A stretch of DNA of 6,590 bases. It comes from Methylophilaceae bacterium. Its GTDB lineage: Bacteria > Pseudomonadota > Gammaproteobacteria > Burkholderiales > Methylophilaceae. How positions within the stretch are numbered: position 1 is the first letter of the stretch; every line of letters starts with the position of its first letter. Of this stretch, positions 1 through 6,064 are shown one piece after another. A program made the position numbers and the translations under genes. The notes beneath the pieces were generated by a model that saw nothing but the letters and a program-made list of their open reading frames with translations, had not been told where the DNA came from and searched no databases. The stretch covers positions 1-6,590 of the forward strand of contig JANYIK010000001.1 of assembly GCA_025362115.1 (NCBI GenBank). The letters are read 5' to 3'.

Positions 1-858
1 CAATACGCAGGTAATTTGCGCCTCAGGATGGTCGGTGAGCCATTCTTTGGCCTCACGTGCTTTGGTCAGCAGATGCGCGTTGTCTTCCGGTGAGAGCAGT
101 GACAGCTTGGCTTGCTCCAGCATCCAGCAATAGATGCGGCGGTCGAAATCGTCACCGCCCAACGCGGAATCTCCATTAGTCGCCAACACCTCGAACACGC
201 CCTTGCTTAAGCGCAAAATCGAAACATCGAACGTGCCGCCACCAAGGTCATAAATCACATACACGCCTTCCGAACCATTATCCAAACCATAGGCCACGGC
301 AGCGGCAGTGGGTTCGTTGAGCAGGCGCAGCACATTAAGTCCGGCGAGTGTCGCTGCATCTTTGGTTGCTTGGCGCTGCGCGTCGTCGAAATAGGCGGGA
401 ACGGTAATTACCGCGCCCACTAGCTCACCGCCTAGCGATTTCTCGGCACGAGCTTTGAGGTTTTTGAGAATTTCCGCAGAAATTTCGATTGGGCTTTTGA
501 TACCTGCGATGGTATTGATTTGCACCATGCCCGGCGCATCCACAAAGCGATAGGGCAGATGCGAGGCATCCACGTCTTGCAAACCCCGTCCCATCAGGCG
601 CTTGGCCGAGGCAATGGTGTTGAGCGGATCGTGACTTTGATGTTTTTGCGCTGCGTAACCAACTTCCACAGCATTTGATTGATAACGCACGATGGAAGGC
701 AACAAAGCTCGACCATCTTCATCCTTGAGCACCACGCTCATGCCACTGCGAACAGTGGCGACGAGCGAGTTGGTCGTGCCTAAATCTATGCCCACCGCCA
801 ACTTGTGCTGATGCGGTGCGGCGCTCATGCCGGGTTCAGAGATTTGTAATAGCGCCAT
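1..858 (-). CDS. hscA: Fe-S assembly chaperone HscA (Hsp70 family), 3' part missing
   Basis: Specialised Hsp70 ATPase that, with HscB, binds the LPPVK motif of IscU and drives release of the assembled [2Fe-2S] cluster in the cytosol. I translated 286 codons from ATG at 858 to the left edge without a stop; the family is about 620 residues, so the window holds most of the nucleotide-binding domain and none of the substrate-binding domain. Visible Hsp70 signatures are the phosphate-1 loop GIDLGTTNS (residues 23-31), AVITVPAYFDD (149-159), the NEPTAAAVAYG block (181-191) and YDLGGGTFDVS (203-213), then GGDDFD (234-239). The N-terminal leader MALLQISEPG before the ATPase core is typical of HscA rather than DnaK. 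It follows hscB by 88 nt, a gap mostly filled by an inverted repeat. The ribosome binding site is weak (GGAAAA about 8 nt upstream of ATG), right at the repeat edge. Downstream fdx is not visible. Confidence 0.95.
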   Translation of the reverse strand, partial: MALLQISEPGMSAAPHQHKLAVGIDLGTTNSLVATVRSGMSVVLKDEDGRALLPSIVRYQSNAVEVGYAAQKHQSHDPLNTIASAKRLMGRGLQDVDASHLPYRFVDAPGMVQINTIAGIKSPIEISAEILKNLKARAEKSLGGELVGAVITVPAYFDDAQRQATKDAATLAGLNVLRLLNEPTAAAVAYGLDNGSEGVYVIYDLGGGTFDVSILRLSKGVFEVLATNGDSALGGDDFDRRIYCWMLEQAKLSLLSPEDNAHLLTKAREAKEWLTDHPEAQITCVL

Positions 859-870
859 AAATTAGTTTTC

Positions 871-939
871 CGTCATTCCAGCGGAAGCTGGAATCCAAAC
901 TCCAGTCAAAACTGGATTCCAGCTTCCGCTGGAATGACG
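871..939. repeat. REPIN-like inverted repeat between hscB and hscA
   Basis: Arms 871-897 and 913-939 are perfect reverse complements over 27 bp, with a 15-nt loop (898-912). Each arm is itself a hairpin: ATTCCAGC pairs with GCTGGAAT around a GGAA loop in the left arm and a TTCC loop in the right. This nested layout, two REP-like hairpins in inverted orientation, is that of a REPIN/BIME doublet. The sequence resembles the dispersed CGTCATTCC...GGAATCCA palindromes common in proteobacterial genomes (from memory, not searched). It starts 7 bp after the hscB stop and ends 12 bp before the hscA start, and has no T-tract, so it does not look like a classical terminator. In the mRNA it could stabilise the upstream transcript or attenuate hscA; that is inference. 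Confidence 0.9.
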
Positions 940-946
940 TGGTGAT

Positions 947-1459
947 TTAATTGTCATGTTGTTCAATAGCGCTATCAATTTCGGTAAGAAGTTTATCCAT
1001 AAAACTCAACTGGCGCACCGCCTCAGTCGCGGCCTTGTCATCATTGTTCTGGTCAAGTGCTGCTTCCAGTTTGGTTTGCAGCGCCTTAGTGCCGTCGCGT
1101 AGCTCCTGTTGCAAAACTTCAAGCTGCGCCACATTTTGCGCATCTTCTATCGTTTCACGCCACTCCATCTGCTGTATCAAAAAAACTGTCGGCATCGCCG
1201 TGTTGGATTCTTCCAGCGTGTCTATGCCTTTGAGTTGTAACAAGTAGCGACCACGCTGTAATGGATTTTTCAGAGTTTGGTATGCATCATTAGCTTGGGT
1301 AGCCAGTTGCAAAGACTGACGCTTTTCAGCGTCCGACGCAGATGCAAAGCGGTCAGGGTGCACTTCGCTTTGCAGGCGACGGTATTGAGTATCAAGCGCC
1401 GCTAAATCAATGGCAAAGGTTTGGGGTAGGTTAAAAAGCTGGAAATGGGTTTGGCTCAT
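947..1459 (-). CDS. hscB: Co-chaperone HscB (J-domain protein)
   Basis: Type III J-protein that binds IscU, delivers it to HscA and stimulates HscA ATPase activity during Fe-S cluster transfer. The protein is 170 residues, close to the usual 171 of E. coli HscB. The N-terminal J domain (about 1-75) carries the diagnostic HPD tripeptide at residues 34-36 inside LQSEVHPDRF. The C-terminal part (about 90-165) is a predicted helical bundle rich in Glu, Gln, Leu and Ala, as expected for the IscU-binding domain. The ATG at 1459 gives the family-typical start MSQTHFQLFNLP. It lies 34 nt after the iscA stop with no clear Shine-Dalgarno; a weak hairpin (CGAAC 1463-1467 with GTTCG 1477-1481) covers this region. 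It is still cotranscribed by orientation and context. Annotation is secure by motif, length and neighbours. Confidence 0.96.
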   Translation of the reverse strand: MSQTHFQLFNLPQTFAIDLAALDTQYRRLQSEVHPDRFASASDAEKRQSLQLATQANDAYQTLKNPLQRGRYLLQLKGIDTLEESNTAMPTVFLIQQMEWRETIEDAQNVAQLEVLQQELRDGTKALQTKLEAALDQNNDDKAATEAVRQLSFMDKLLTEIDSAIEQHDN

Positions 1460-1493
1460 ACGCGAACACTGGCCACGTTCGATTTACAAAAAA

Positions 1494-1817
1494 TCAAACA
1501 GTAAAGCTCTCCCCGCAGCCGCACTCATCTTTGACGTTTGGATTGTTGAACTTAAAGCCCTCGTTCAAGCCTTCTTTAGCAAAGTCCAACTCTGTGCCGT
1601 CTATATACACCAGACTTTTCGGGTCAACGATCACCTTCACGCCGTGGCTTTCAAACGCCACATCTTCAGGATTAGTTTCGTCCACGAACTCCAGCGTATA
1701 AGCCATGCCGGAGCAACCCGTGGTTTTAACCCCCAAGCGCAAACCCACGCCCTTGCCACGATTGGCAATAAACTTTTGCACGCGGGCTGCGGCTGGTGCT
1801 GTGAGCGTGATAGCCAT
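1494..1817 (-). CDS. iscA: A-type Fe-S carrier IscA
   Basis: Small cytosolic A-type carrier that binds iron or an Fe-S cluster and passes clusters to apoproteins, especially for [4Fe-4S] maturation. It is 107 residues, the same as E. coli IscA. The three conserved ligand cysteines are present at the family positions: Cys35 in TTGCSGMAY, and Cys99 and Cys101 in the C-terminal CGCGESF. The N-terminus MAITLTAPAAARVQKFI is typical of IscA, which argues against ErpA or SufA given the position right after iscU. The start lies 8 nt after the iscU stop. The AAAGG purine run sits only 1 nt before the ATG, too close for a normal ribosome binding site, so translation is probably coupled to iscU (inference). 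Confidence 0.97.
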   Translation of the reverse strand: MAITLTAPAAARVQKFIANRGKGVGLRLGVKTTGCSGMAYTLEFVDETNPEDVAFESHGVKVIVDPKSLVYIDGTELDFAKEGLNEGFKFNNPNVKDECGCGESFTV

Positions 1818-1825
1818 GCCTTTGA

Positions 1826-2215
1826 TTAAACCTCAATCGCCTGTTTTTGTTTCAAATCCGCAATGGCGGCCTTGATGGCATCTTCTGCCAACACCGAGCA
1901 GTGTATCTTCACTGGCGGCAAAGCCAACTCTTCGGCGATGTCGGAATTCTTGATGGTCATCGCTTGATCCAGATTCTTGCCCTTCAACCATTCGGTCACC
2001 AGCGAAGATGAAGCAATCGCAGAACCGCAACCATAAGTCTTGAACTTGGCATCTTCGATGACACCGTCGTCATTGACGCGAATTTGCAGCTTCATCACGT
2101 CACCACAGGCAGGCGCACCCACCATGCCGGTACCAACGTGGTCGTCGTTTTTATCCAACACGCCTACATTGCGCGGGTTTTCGTAGTGATCTAAAACTTT
2201 GTCTGAATATGCCAT
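1826..2215 (-). CDS. iscU: Fe-S cluster assembly scaffold IscU
   Basis: Scaffold on which [2Fe-2S] and [4Fe-4S] clusters are built from IscS-derived sulfur and iron before HscA/HscB-driven transfer. At 129 residues it is the size of standard IscU (E. coli 128). Cluster ligands are Cys37 (PACGD), Cys63 (YGCGSAIASSS) and Cys106 (IHCSVLAEDAI), with the conserved Asp39 and His105. The chaperone-recognition motif LPPVK is at 99-103, matching the presence of hscA and hscB in the same operon. It has no NifU-type C-terminal domains. The start has a strong ribosome binding site, AAAGGAG at 2223-2229, which overlaps the iscS stop codon (2228-2230), so iscS and iscU are tightly packed and probably coupled. 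No anomalies seen. Confidence 0.98.
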   Translation of the reverse strand: MAYSDKVLDHYENPRNVGVLDKNDDHVGTGMVGAPACGDVMKLQIRVNDDGVIEDAKFKTYGCGSAIASSSLVTEWLKGKNLDQAMTIKNSDIAEELALPPVKIHCSVLAEDAIKAAIADLKQKQAIEV

Positions 2216-2227
2216 TTTATTGCTCCT

Positions 2228-3442
2228 TTAGTGGGCAGCCCACTCAACTTTTGATATATCAATTCCCTCTTGGAACATCTCCCAAAGCGGGGACAACTCA
2301 CGCAACTTTTCAATCTTGATCTTCAGCAAATCAATGGTGTAATCCACGTCCTCCTCAGTCGTATACCGACCAATCGAAAACCGTATCGAGCTATGCGCCA
2401 GCTCATCGCTACGCCCCAACGCGCGCAGCACATACGATGGCTCCAAACTCGCCGAGGTACAGGCCGAGCCGCTGGAAACTGCAATATCCTTCACCGCCAT
2501 AATCAGCGATTCGCCCTCCACATAATTGAAGCTGATGTTGAGGTTGTGTGGCACACGTTGCTTGAGGTCACCATTCACATACACCTCTTCAATCTCGCTC
2601 AAACCCGCCAGCAGCTTGTCTCTCAGGCGACGGATACGTGCGTTTTCCAACGCCATTTCGTCTTTAGCAATACGGAAGGCTTCGCCCATGCCGACGATTT
2701 GGTGCGTGGGCAATGTGCCTGAGCGGAAACCGCGTTCATGGCCGCCACCGTGCATTTGCGCTTCCAGCCTTACTCTTGGTTTGCGGCGTACATAGAGTGC
2801 GCCTATGCCTTTAGGACCGTAGGTTTTGTGCGCGGAAAAGCTCATCAAATCTACTGGCAGTTTTTCTAGGTTGATTTCGACCTTGCCCGTGGCTTGCGCC
2901 GCATCCACATGGAAAATCGTGCCGTTGGCGCGGCACAGATTACCTATCGCCTCAATATCTTGAATCACGCCGATTTCGTTATTCACCAACATCACCGAAG
3001 CCAGCACGGTATCAGGTCGTAGCGCGGCTTTGAATTTGGCGATATCCAGCAAACCATTAGGTTCAGGCTCAAGGAAAGTAGCCTCAAAACCTTGACGCTC
3101 CAGTTCACGAACCGGGTCTATCACTGCCTTGTGTTCGGTCATCACGGTGATGATGTGCTTGCCCTTGCTGGCAGCGTAAAAGTTGGCCGCGCCCTTGATA
3201 GCAAGATTATTGGATTCGGTCGCGCCGGATGTCCAAGCGATTTCCTTGGAATCGCAATTCACCAAGGCGGCGACTTGCTCACGGGCATTTTCTACTGCGT
3301 CATCCGCCGTCCAGCCAAAACTGTGCGAACGCGAGGCAGGATTGCCGAAATGCTCGGTCAAATAAGGGATCATCGCCTCGGCCACGCGCTTGTCTACTGG
3401 CGTGGTAGCGGAATAATCTAAATATATCGGGGTCTTGCTCAT
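2228..3442 (-). CDS. iscS: Cysteine desulfurase IscS
   Basis: PLP-dependent enzyme converting L-cysteine to L-alanine and an enzyme-bound persulfide, the sulfur source for IscU and for tRNA thiolation. At 404 residues it equals E. coli IscS in length and numbering. His104 (TEHKAV) stacks on PLP, Lys206 (SFSAHKTYGP) forms the Schiff base, and Cys328 (SSGSACTSASLEPS) carries the persulfide. The C-terminal tail ends EWAAH, very close to the IscU-docking tail of E. coli IscS, so this is the true housekeeping IscS. The ribosome binding site AAAGGAA lies about 6 nt upstream of the ATG, in the 11-nt gap after the preceding desulfurase gene. Regulation should be by IscR from the promoter near 5263-5291. 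Confidence 0.98.
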   Translation of the reverse strand: MSKTPIYLDYSATTPVDKRVAEAMIPYLTEHFGNPASRSHSFGWTADDAVENAREQVAALVNCDSKEIAWTSGATESNNLAIKGAANFYAASKGKHIITVMTEHKAVIDPVRELERQGFEATFLEPEPNGLLDIAKFKAALRPDTVLASVMLVNNEIGVIQDIEAIGNLCRANGTIFHVDAAQATGKVEINLEKLPVDLMSFSAHKTYGPKGIGALYVRRKPRVRLEAQMHGGGHERGFRSGTLPTHQIVGMGEAFRIAKDEMALENARIRRLRDKLLAGLSEIEEVYVNGDLKQRVPHNLNISFNYVEGESLIMAVKDIAVSSGSACTSASLEPSYVLRALGRSDELAHSSIRFSIGRYTTEEDVDYTIDLLKIKIEKLRELSPLWEMFQEGIDISKVEWAAH

Positions 3443-3453
3443 GTTTTTTCCTT

Positions 3454-4596
3454 TTAAGCTGCTATTGCTGCCAGTTGCTGCATCTTGTTTAGCGCATGGT
3501 TTAGCGCCTGCAAAAAATCCTGTACTTCATGCATCGTATTGCTGTGGTTCAAACTCACACGCACCGCGCCCTGCGCCAATTCTGGCATGACACCCATCGC
3601 CAGCAATACCGGGCTGGGATCAGTGCTATCACTGGAACACGCCGAACCGCTGGCGACTGCAAACCCTGCTCTATCCAGCGCCACCACCAGGGTTTCGCCA
3701 TCCACATCGGGAAAAGAAAAAAAGCTGGTGCTACTCAAGCGTTTGGCATTCGCACCGAAAACCACGCCACCCAAATCGGTAATACCTTGCTCTAAAACCT
3801 CCCGCAACTGATAGGTATGTTGGGCGCTTTGCTGCACTTTCAATAGGCTGCACGCCGCACCAAAACCCACAATCGCCGCCACATTCTCGCTGCCGCCGCG
3901 CAAACCTTTTTCTTGCCCGCCGCCAAACTGTATGGCACGAATATCCAGTTTCTTGTCTATCACCAAAGCGCCCGCACCCTGCGGCCCGCCTATCTTGTGG
4001 GCCGAAACGCTCAATGCGCCGACACCGTGGCGATTCAGTTCGGCGAAATTGATAGCCATCTTGCCCAAACCCTGCACCGCGTCAGTATGAAACACTGCCT
4101 TCCTTTGCCGCGCCAATTCAGCCATCGCCGCAATGTCTTGCACCACACCGGTTTCGTTATTCGCCATCATCACCGACACCAGACCGGTAGGCGCTTCCAA
4201 AGCAGCAAGAAAATCGTCTATTCGCACTAACCCATCTGCATCCACGCCCACTTTACGCAATTGCCAACCCTGGCGACGCATGGCTTCGGCAGTTCGCAGC
4301 ACCGCCGGATGTTCCACCGCGCTCACTATAATCTGGCTGGGCTTCAAGTTAGCCCCCATGCCCAGCAGACCGAGGTTGTCTGCCTCAGTGCCGCCGCTAG
4401 TGAATGCTAACTGGGTTGGGTGTGCCCCCAAACTTTCCGCCACTTGCTGTCTTGCTGACTCCACAGCTTCGCGCGCCTTGCGCCCAAAACTGTGGCGGCT
4501 ACTGGCGTTGCCGGATGCCAAATAGGGCATCATCGCTTCCAGCACCCTTGCATCTAATGGGCTGGAAGCATTGTGATCAAAATAGACAGCATCCAT
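3454..4596 (-). CDS. NifS-type cysteine desulfurase, second copy in tandem with iscS
   Basis: A class V aminotransferase-fold cysteine desulfurase of 380 residues between iscR and iscS. PLP and catalytic residues are complete: His96 (VEHPAVL), NNETG (146-150), Asp172 (HTDAVQ), Lys201 (SVSAHKIGGPQG) and persulfide Cys320 (ASGSACSSDSTDPSP). It should therefore release sulfur from cysteine. It differs from the adjacent IscS in being 24 residues shorter, with GLRGGSENVAAIVGFG (231-246), a NifS-like version of the IscS segment RSGTLPTHQIVG, and a C-terminus (KMQQLAAIAA) lacking the IscS tail that docks IscU. The GNASSRHSFG segment lacks the Pro usual in GNPSS. It starts 5 nt after the iscR stop, with AGGAG at 4607-4611 inside the iscR 3' end. 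It looks like a functional paralog, not a pseudogene; its specific acceptor is unknown. Calling it nifS is possible, but there is no nif context here. Confidence 0.93.
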   Translation of the reverse strand: MDAVYFDHNASSPLDARVLEAMMPYLASGNASSRHSFGRKAREAVESARQQVAESLGAHPTQLAFTSGGTEADNLGLLGMGANLKPSQIIVSAVEHPAVLRTAEAMRRQGWQLRKVGVDADGLVRIDDFLAALEAPTGLVSVMMANNETGVVQDIAAMAELARQRKAVFHTDAVQGLGKMAINFAELNRHGVGALSVSAHKIGGPQGAGALVIDKKLDIRAIQFGGGQEKGLRGGSENVAAIVGFGAACSLLKVQQSAQHTYQLREVLEQGITDLGGVVFGANAKRLSSTSFFSFPDVDGETLVVALDRAGFAVASGSACSSDSTDPSPVLLAMGVMPELAQGAVRVSLNHSNTMHEVQDFLQALNHALNKMQQLAAIAA

Positions 4597-4601
4597 ATTG
4601 A

Positions 4602-5066
4602 TTAAACTCCTGCCCCCAACGCCCTCTTGCTGGCTGGCTGGCTAATCACCACCACCTTTTCGGCCTGCTGCGCCGCTACCAAATGCTGCAAACTTACACC
4701 TTCAAGATAATCAAAAATCTTGTGGTTGAGCGAAGTCCATAAATCGTGGGTCATGCAGCGTTTCTCATCCTGGCAATTCTCGTTGCCGCCGCACTGGGTG
4801 GCATCGATCTGTTCGTCTACCGCGTGGATAATGGCCGACACCGACACCTCATTCAGCGCCAATGCCAACCGATAACCACCACCAGGACCACGCACGCTTT
4901 TGACCAAACCGCTTTGACGCAAACGGCTGAACAGCTGCTCCAGATAGGAAAGCGAAATACTCTGGCGCTCGCTAATATCCGCCAAAGTCACGGGGCGACC
5001 GTCTTCATTCAAGGCGAGATCCAGCATCGCGGTGACGGCAAAACGGCCTTTGGTGGTAAGTCTCAC
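4602..5066 (-). CDS. iscR: Fe-S cluster-sensing transcriptional regulator IscR (Rrf2 family)
   Basis: Rrf2-family winged-helix repressor/activator that binds a [2Fe-2S] cluster; the holo form represses its own isc operon. The protein is 154 residues (E. coli 162, differing at the poorly conserved C-terminus). The N-terminal DNA-binding region begins MRLTTKGRFAVTAMLDLAL and contains LSYLEQLFSRLRQSGLV and the wing GPGGGYRL (60-67). Cluster ligands are at exactly the E. coli positions: Cys92, Cys98, Cys104 and His107. The start codon is GTG at 5064-5066; the family N-terminus and a GAGG ribosome binding site 8 nt upstream fix it. It is the first gene after the predicted isc promoter. A roughly 190-nt leader, mostly repeat DNA, separates promoter and start. 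Confidence 0.97.
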   Translation of the reverse strand: MRLTTKGRFAVTAMLDLALNEDGRPVTLADISERQSISLSYLEQLFSRLRQSGLVKSVRGPGGGYRLALALNEVSVSAIIHAVDEQIDATQCGGNENCQDEKRCMTHDLWTSLNHKIFDYLEGVSLQHLVAAQQAEKVVVISQPASKRALGAGV

Positions 5067-5074
5067 GACTCAAA

Positions 5075-5078
5075 CCTC
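5075..5078 (-). promoter_or_regulatory. Ribosome binding site of iscR
   Basis: GAGG on the minus strand, 8 nt upstream of the GTG start of iscR. It supports the GTG at 5066 as the true start, which also matches the conserved IscR N-terminus. It sits only about 9 nt from the edge of the hairpin repeat at 5088, so leader folding could affect its access (inference). Confidence 0.6.
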
Positions 5079-5087
5079 ATGATGAAT

Positions 5088-5222
5088 CCGTTCGTGCTGA
5101 GTGTTTCCGTTTTAACTTTTCCATTCCCCCTTCGATACGCCACGCGTTGCGAAGCACTCAGAGCCTGCCCCGGACCCGATCCGGGGGCGAACGGAAAAGT
5201 TAAAACGGAAATGTATCGAAGC
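5088..5222. repeat. Composite palindromic (REP/MITE-like) repeat in the iscR leader
   Basis: About 135 bp of nested inverted repeats. The arms 5104-5122 and 5193-5211 are perfect reverse complements over 19 bp. CTTCGATAC (5130-5138) matches GTATCGAAG (5213-5221). CCGTTCG (5088-5094) matches CGAACGG (5189-5194 region). A GC-rich hairpin CCCCGGA/TCCGGGG occupies 5168-5186. The same blocks in the same order (CCGTTCG, GCTGAG, CCTTCGATA, GCACTCAG, GAACG, TGTATCGAAGC) recur at 6065-6150, so both are copies of one dispersed family; this copy carries extra internal sequence. There is no T-tract typical of an intrinsic terminator. It fills most of the predicted iscR 5' leader. Confidence 0.85.
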
Positions 5223-5262
5223 ATGATTAAATAAGGCTGGCACAAAGATTTAACATGCCAGA

Positions 5263-5291
5263 ATTGTATAATACCCTACAACTTTAGTCAA
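5263..5291 (-). promoter_or_regulatory. Predicted sigma70 promoter of the isc operon
   Basis: On the minus strand, -35 TTGACT (5286-5291) and -10 TACAAT (5263-5268) are separated by exactly 17 nt. Each hexamer has one mismatch to consensus. Transcription should begin near 5256, giving a leader of about 190 nt before iscR. The -35 lies inside the 25-nt IscR box at 5271-5295, the arrangement expected for IscR repression by blocking RNA polymerase. The promoter overlaps the 3' end of cysE, so cysE could also read through into the operon; no terminator is visible between them. Confidence 0.75.
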
Positions 5292-5295
5292 CTAT
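5271..5295 (-). promoter_or_regulatory. Type 1 IscR operator (IscR box)
   Basis: The minus-strand half-sites ATAGTTGACT and TGTAGGGTAT, separated by AAAGT, match the E. coli type 1 IscR consensus (ATASYYGACT, RWWWY, AGTCRRSTAT, recalled from the literature) at 22 of 25 positions. The mismatches are one central base and two positions in the second half-site. Type 1 sites are bound by the [2Fe-2S] form of IscR. The box overlaps the -35 of the predicted isc promoter and also the stop codon and last codons of cysE (5284-5295). An overlap with the stop of the upstream gene constrains both sequences. Confidence 0.8.
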
Positions 5296-6036
5296 TTTAT
5301 TGAGGTGATTAACGTCAAAAGCCTCGCCCACTTTTTCGTCCACTTCCAAGTCTGCGCCTAGCTTGGAGAGCTGTTTGGTCATCGCCTGCAAGCGCTTATC
5401 CTGTTGATCGGCATGGTCGAGTAGTGCATGTATTGCCTTTGCCATCGGGTCATTACCATCATCCCCCACGGCATAGGCAGAGAAACCCATCTTGCGTGCG
5501 GTCTTGTCGCGTTTCTTGGCTTTTTCCTGATCCAGGATGCGCGCCGGGATACCCACTGCGGTGGCTCCCGCTGGCACATCCTTCACCACCACCGCGTTAG
5601 AGCCTATCTTGGCACCTGCTCCTATGGTAATGGGTCCCAATACCTTGGCCCCAGCACCAATCACCACACCGCTTTCCAGCGTGGGGTGGCGCCTACCTTT
5701 GTTCCACGAAGTGCCCCCCAAGGTCACGCCGTGGTACAGGGTGCAATCGTCCATGATGACGGCGGTCTCGCCTATCACCACGCCCATACCGTGGTCGATA
5801 AAGAAGCGGCGGCCTATAGTCGCGCCGGGGTGAATCTCAATACCCGTCAACCAGCGCGCGATGTGCGAAATGAAGCGTGCCAGCCAGCGCAAGCCTATGC
5901 CCCACAGCCAATGCGTCAGGCGGTGGAAAATGAGCGCATGTACGCCCGGATAAGTGGTGAGCACCTCCCAGGTATTGCGCGCCGCCGGGTCACGTTCGAA
6001 AACGACGGCGATGTCTTCTCGCAGATGGTTAAACAT
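5284..6036 (-). CDS. cysE: Serine O-acetyltransferase CysE
   Basis: Transfers acetyl from acetyl-CoA to L-serine, making O-acetylserine, the first committed step of cysteine synthesis. The 250-residue protein has a short N-terminal helical region (1-62) and a left-handed beta-helix of hexapeptide repeats (about 65-165). Active-site features are EIHPGATIG (67-75), FIDHGMGVVIGET (79-91) with catalytic His82, GVTLGGTSW (103-111) and RRHP with His117. Glu67 stands where E. coli has the dyad Asp, a common variant in short-type enzymes. The C-terminal extension (about 170-250) contains a helical, coiled-coil-like stretch near 197-230. The start at 6036 is bounded by an in-frame stop at 6055-6057; the ribosome binding site is weak. 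It lies just upstream of iscR, linking cysteine supply to sulfur mobilisation. EpsC-type naming is possible. Confidence 0.95.
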   Translation of the reverse strand: MFNHLREDIAVVFERDPAARNTWEVLTTYPGVHALIFHRLTHWLWGIGLRWLARFISHIARWLTGIEIHPGATIGRRFFIDHGMGVVIGETAVIMDDCTLYHGVTLGGTSWNKGRRHPTLESGVVIGAGAKVLGPITIGAGAKIGSNAVVVKDVPAGATAVGIPARILDQEKAKKRDKTARKMGFSAYAVGDDGNDPMAKAIHALLDHADQQDKRLQAMTKQLSKLGADLEVDEKVGEAFDVNHLNKIVD

Positions 6037-6064
6037 AATGATGTTAAAAAAGCCCTAATAAAAC

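Noticed and set aside
947..1247. Plus-strand Ser/Cys-rich ORF opposite hscB
   Set aside because: Low-complexity antisense shadow of the hscB coding frame.
1833..2030. Minus-strand ORF of 65 codons inside iscU
   Set aside because: Out-of-frame shadow of iscU, whose family motifs are complete in the other frame.
3454..4596. Tandem desulfurase as a nitrogen-fixation NifS
   Set aside because: No nif genes are present and the context is entirely isc; only NifS-type similarity can be claimed.
5168..5186. CCCCGGA/TCCGGGG hairpin as a terminator between cysE and iscR
   Set aside because: No T-tract, it lies downstream of the isc promoter, and it belongs to the composite repeat.
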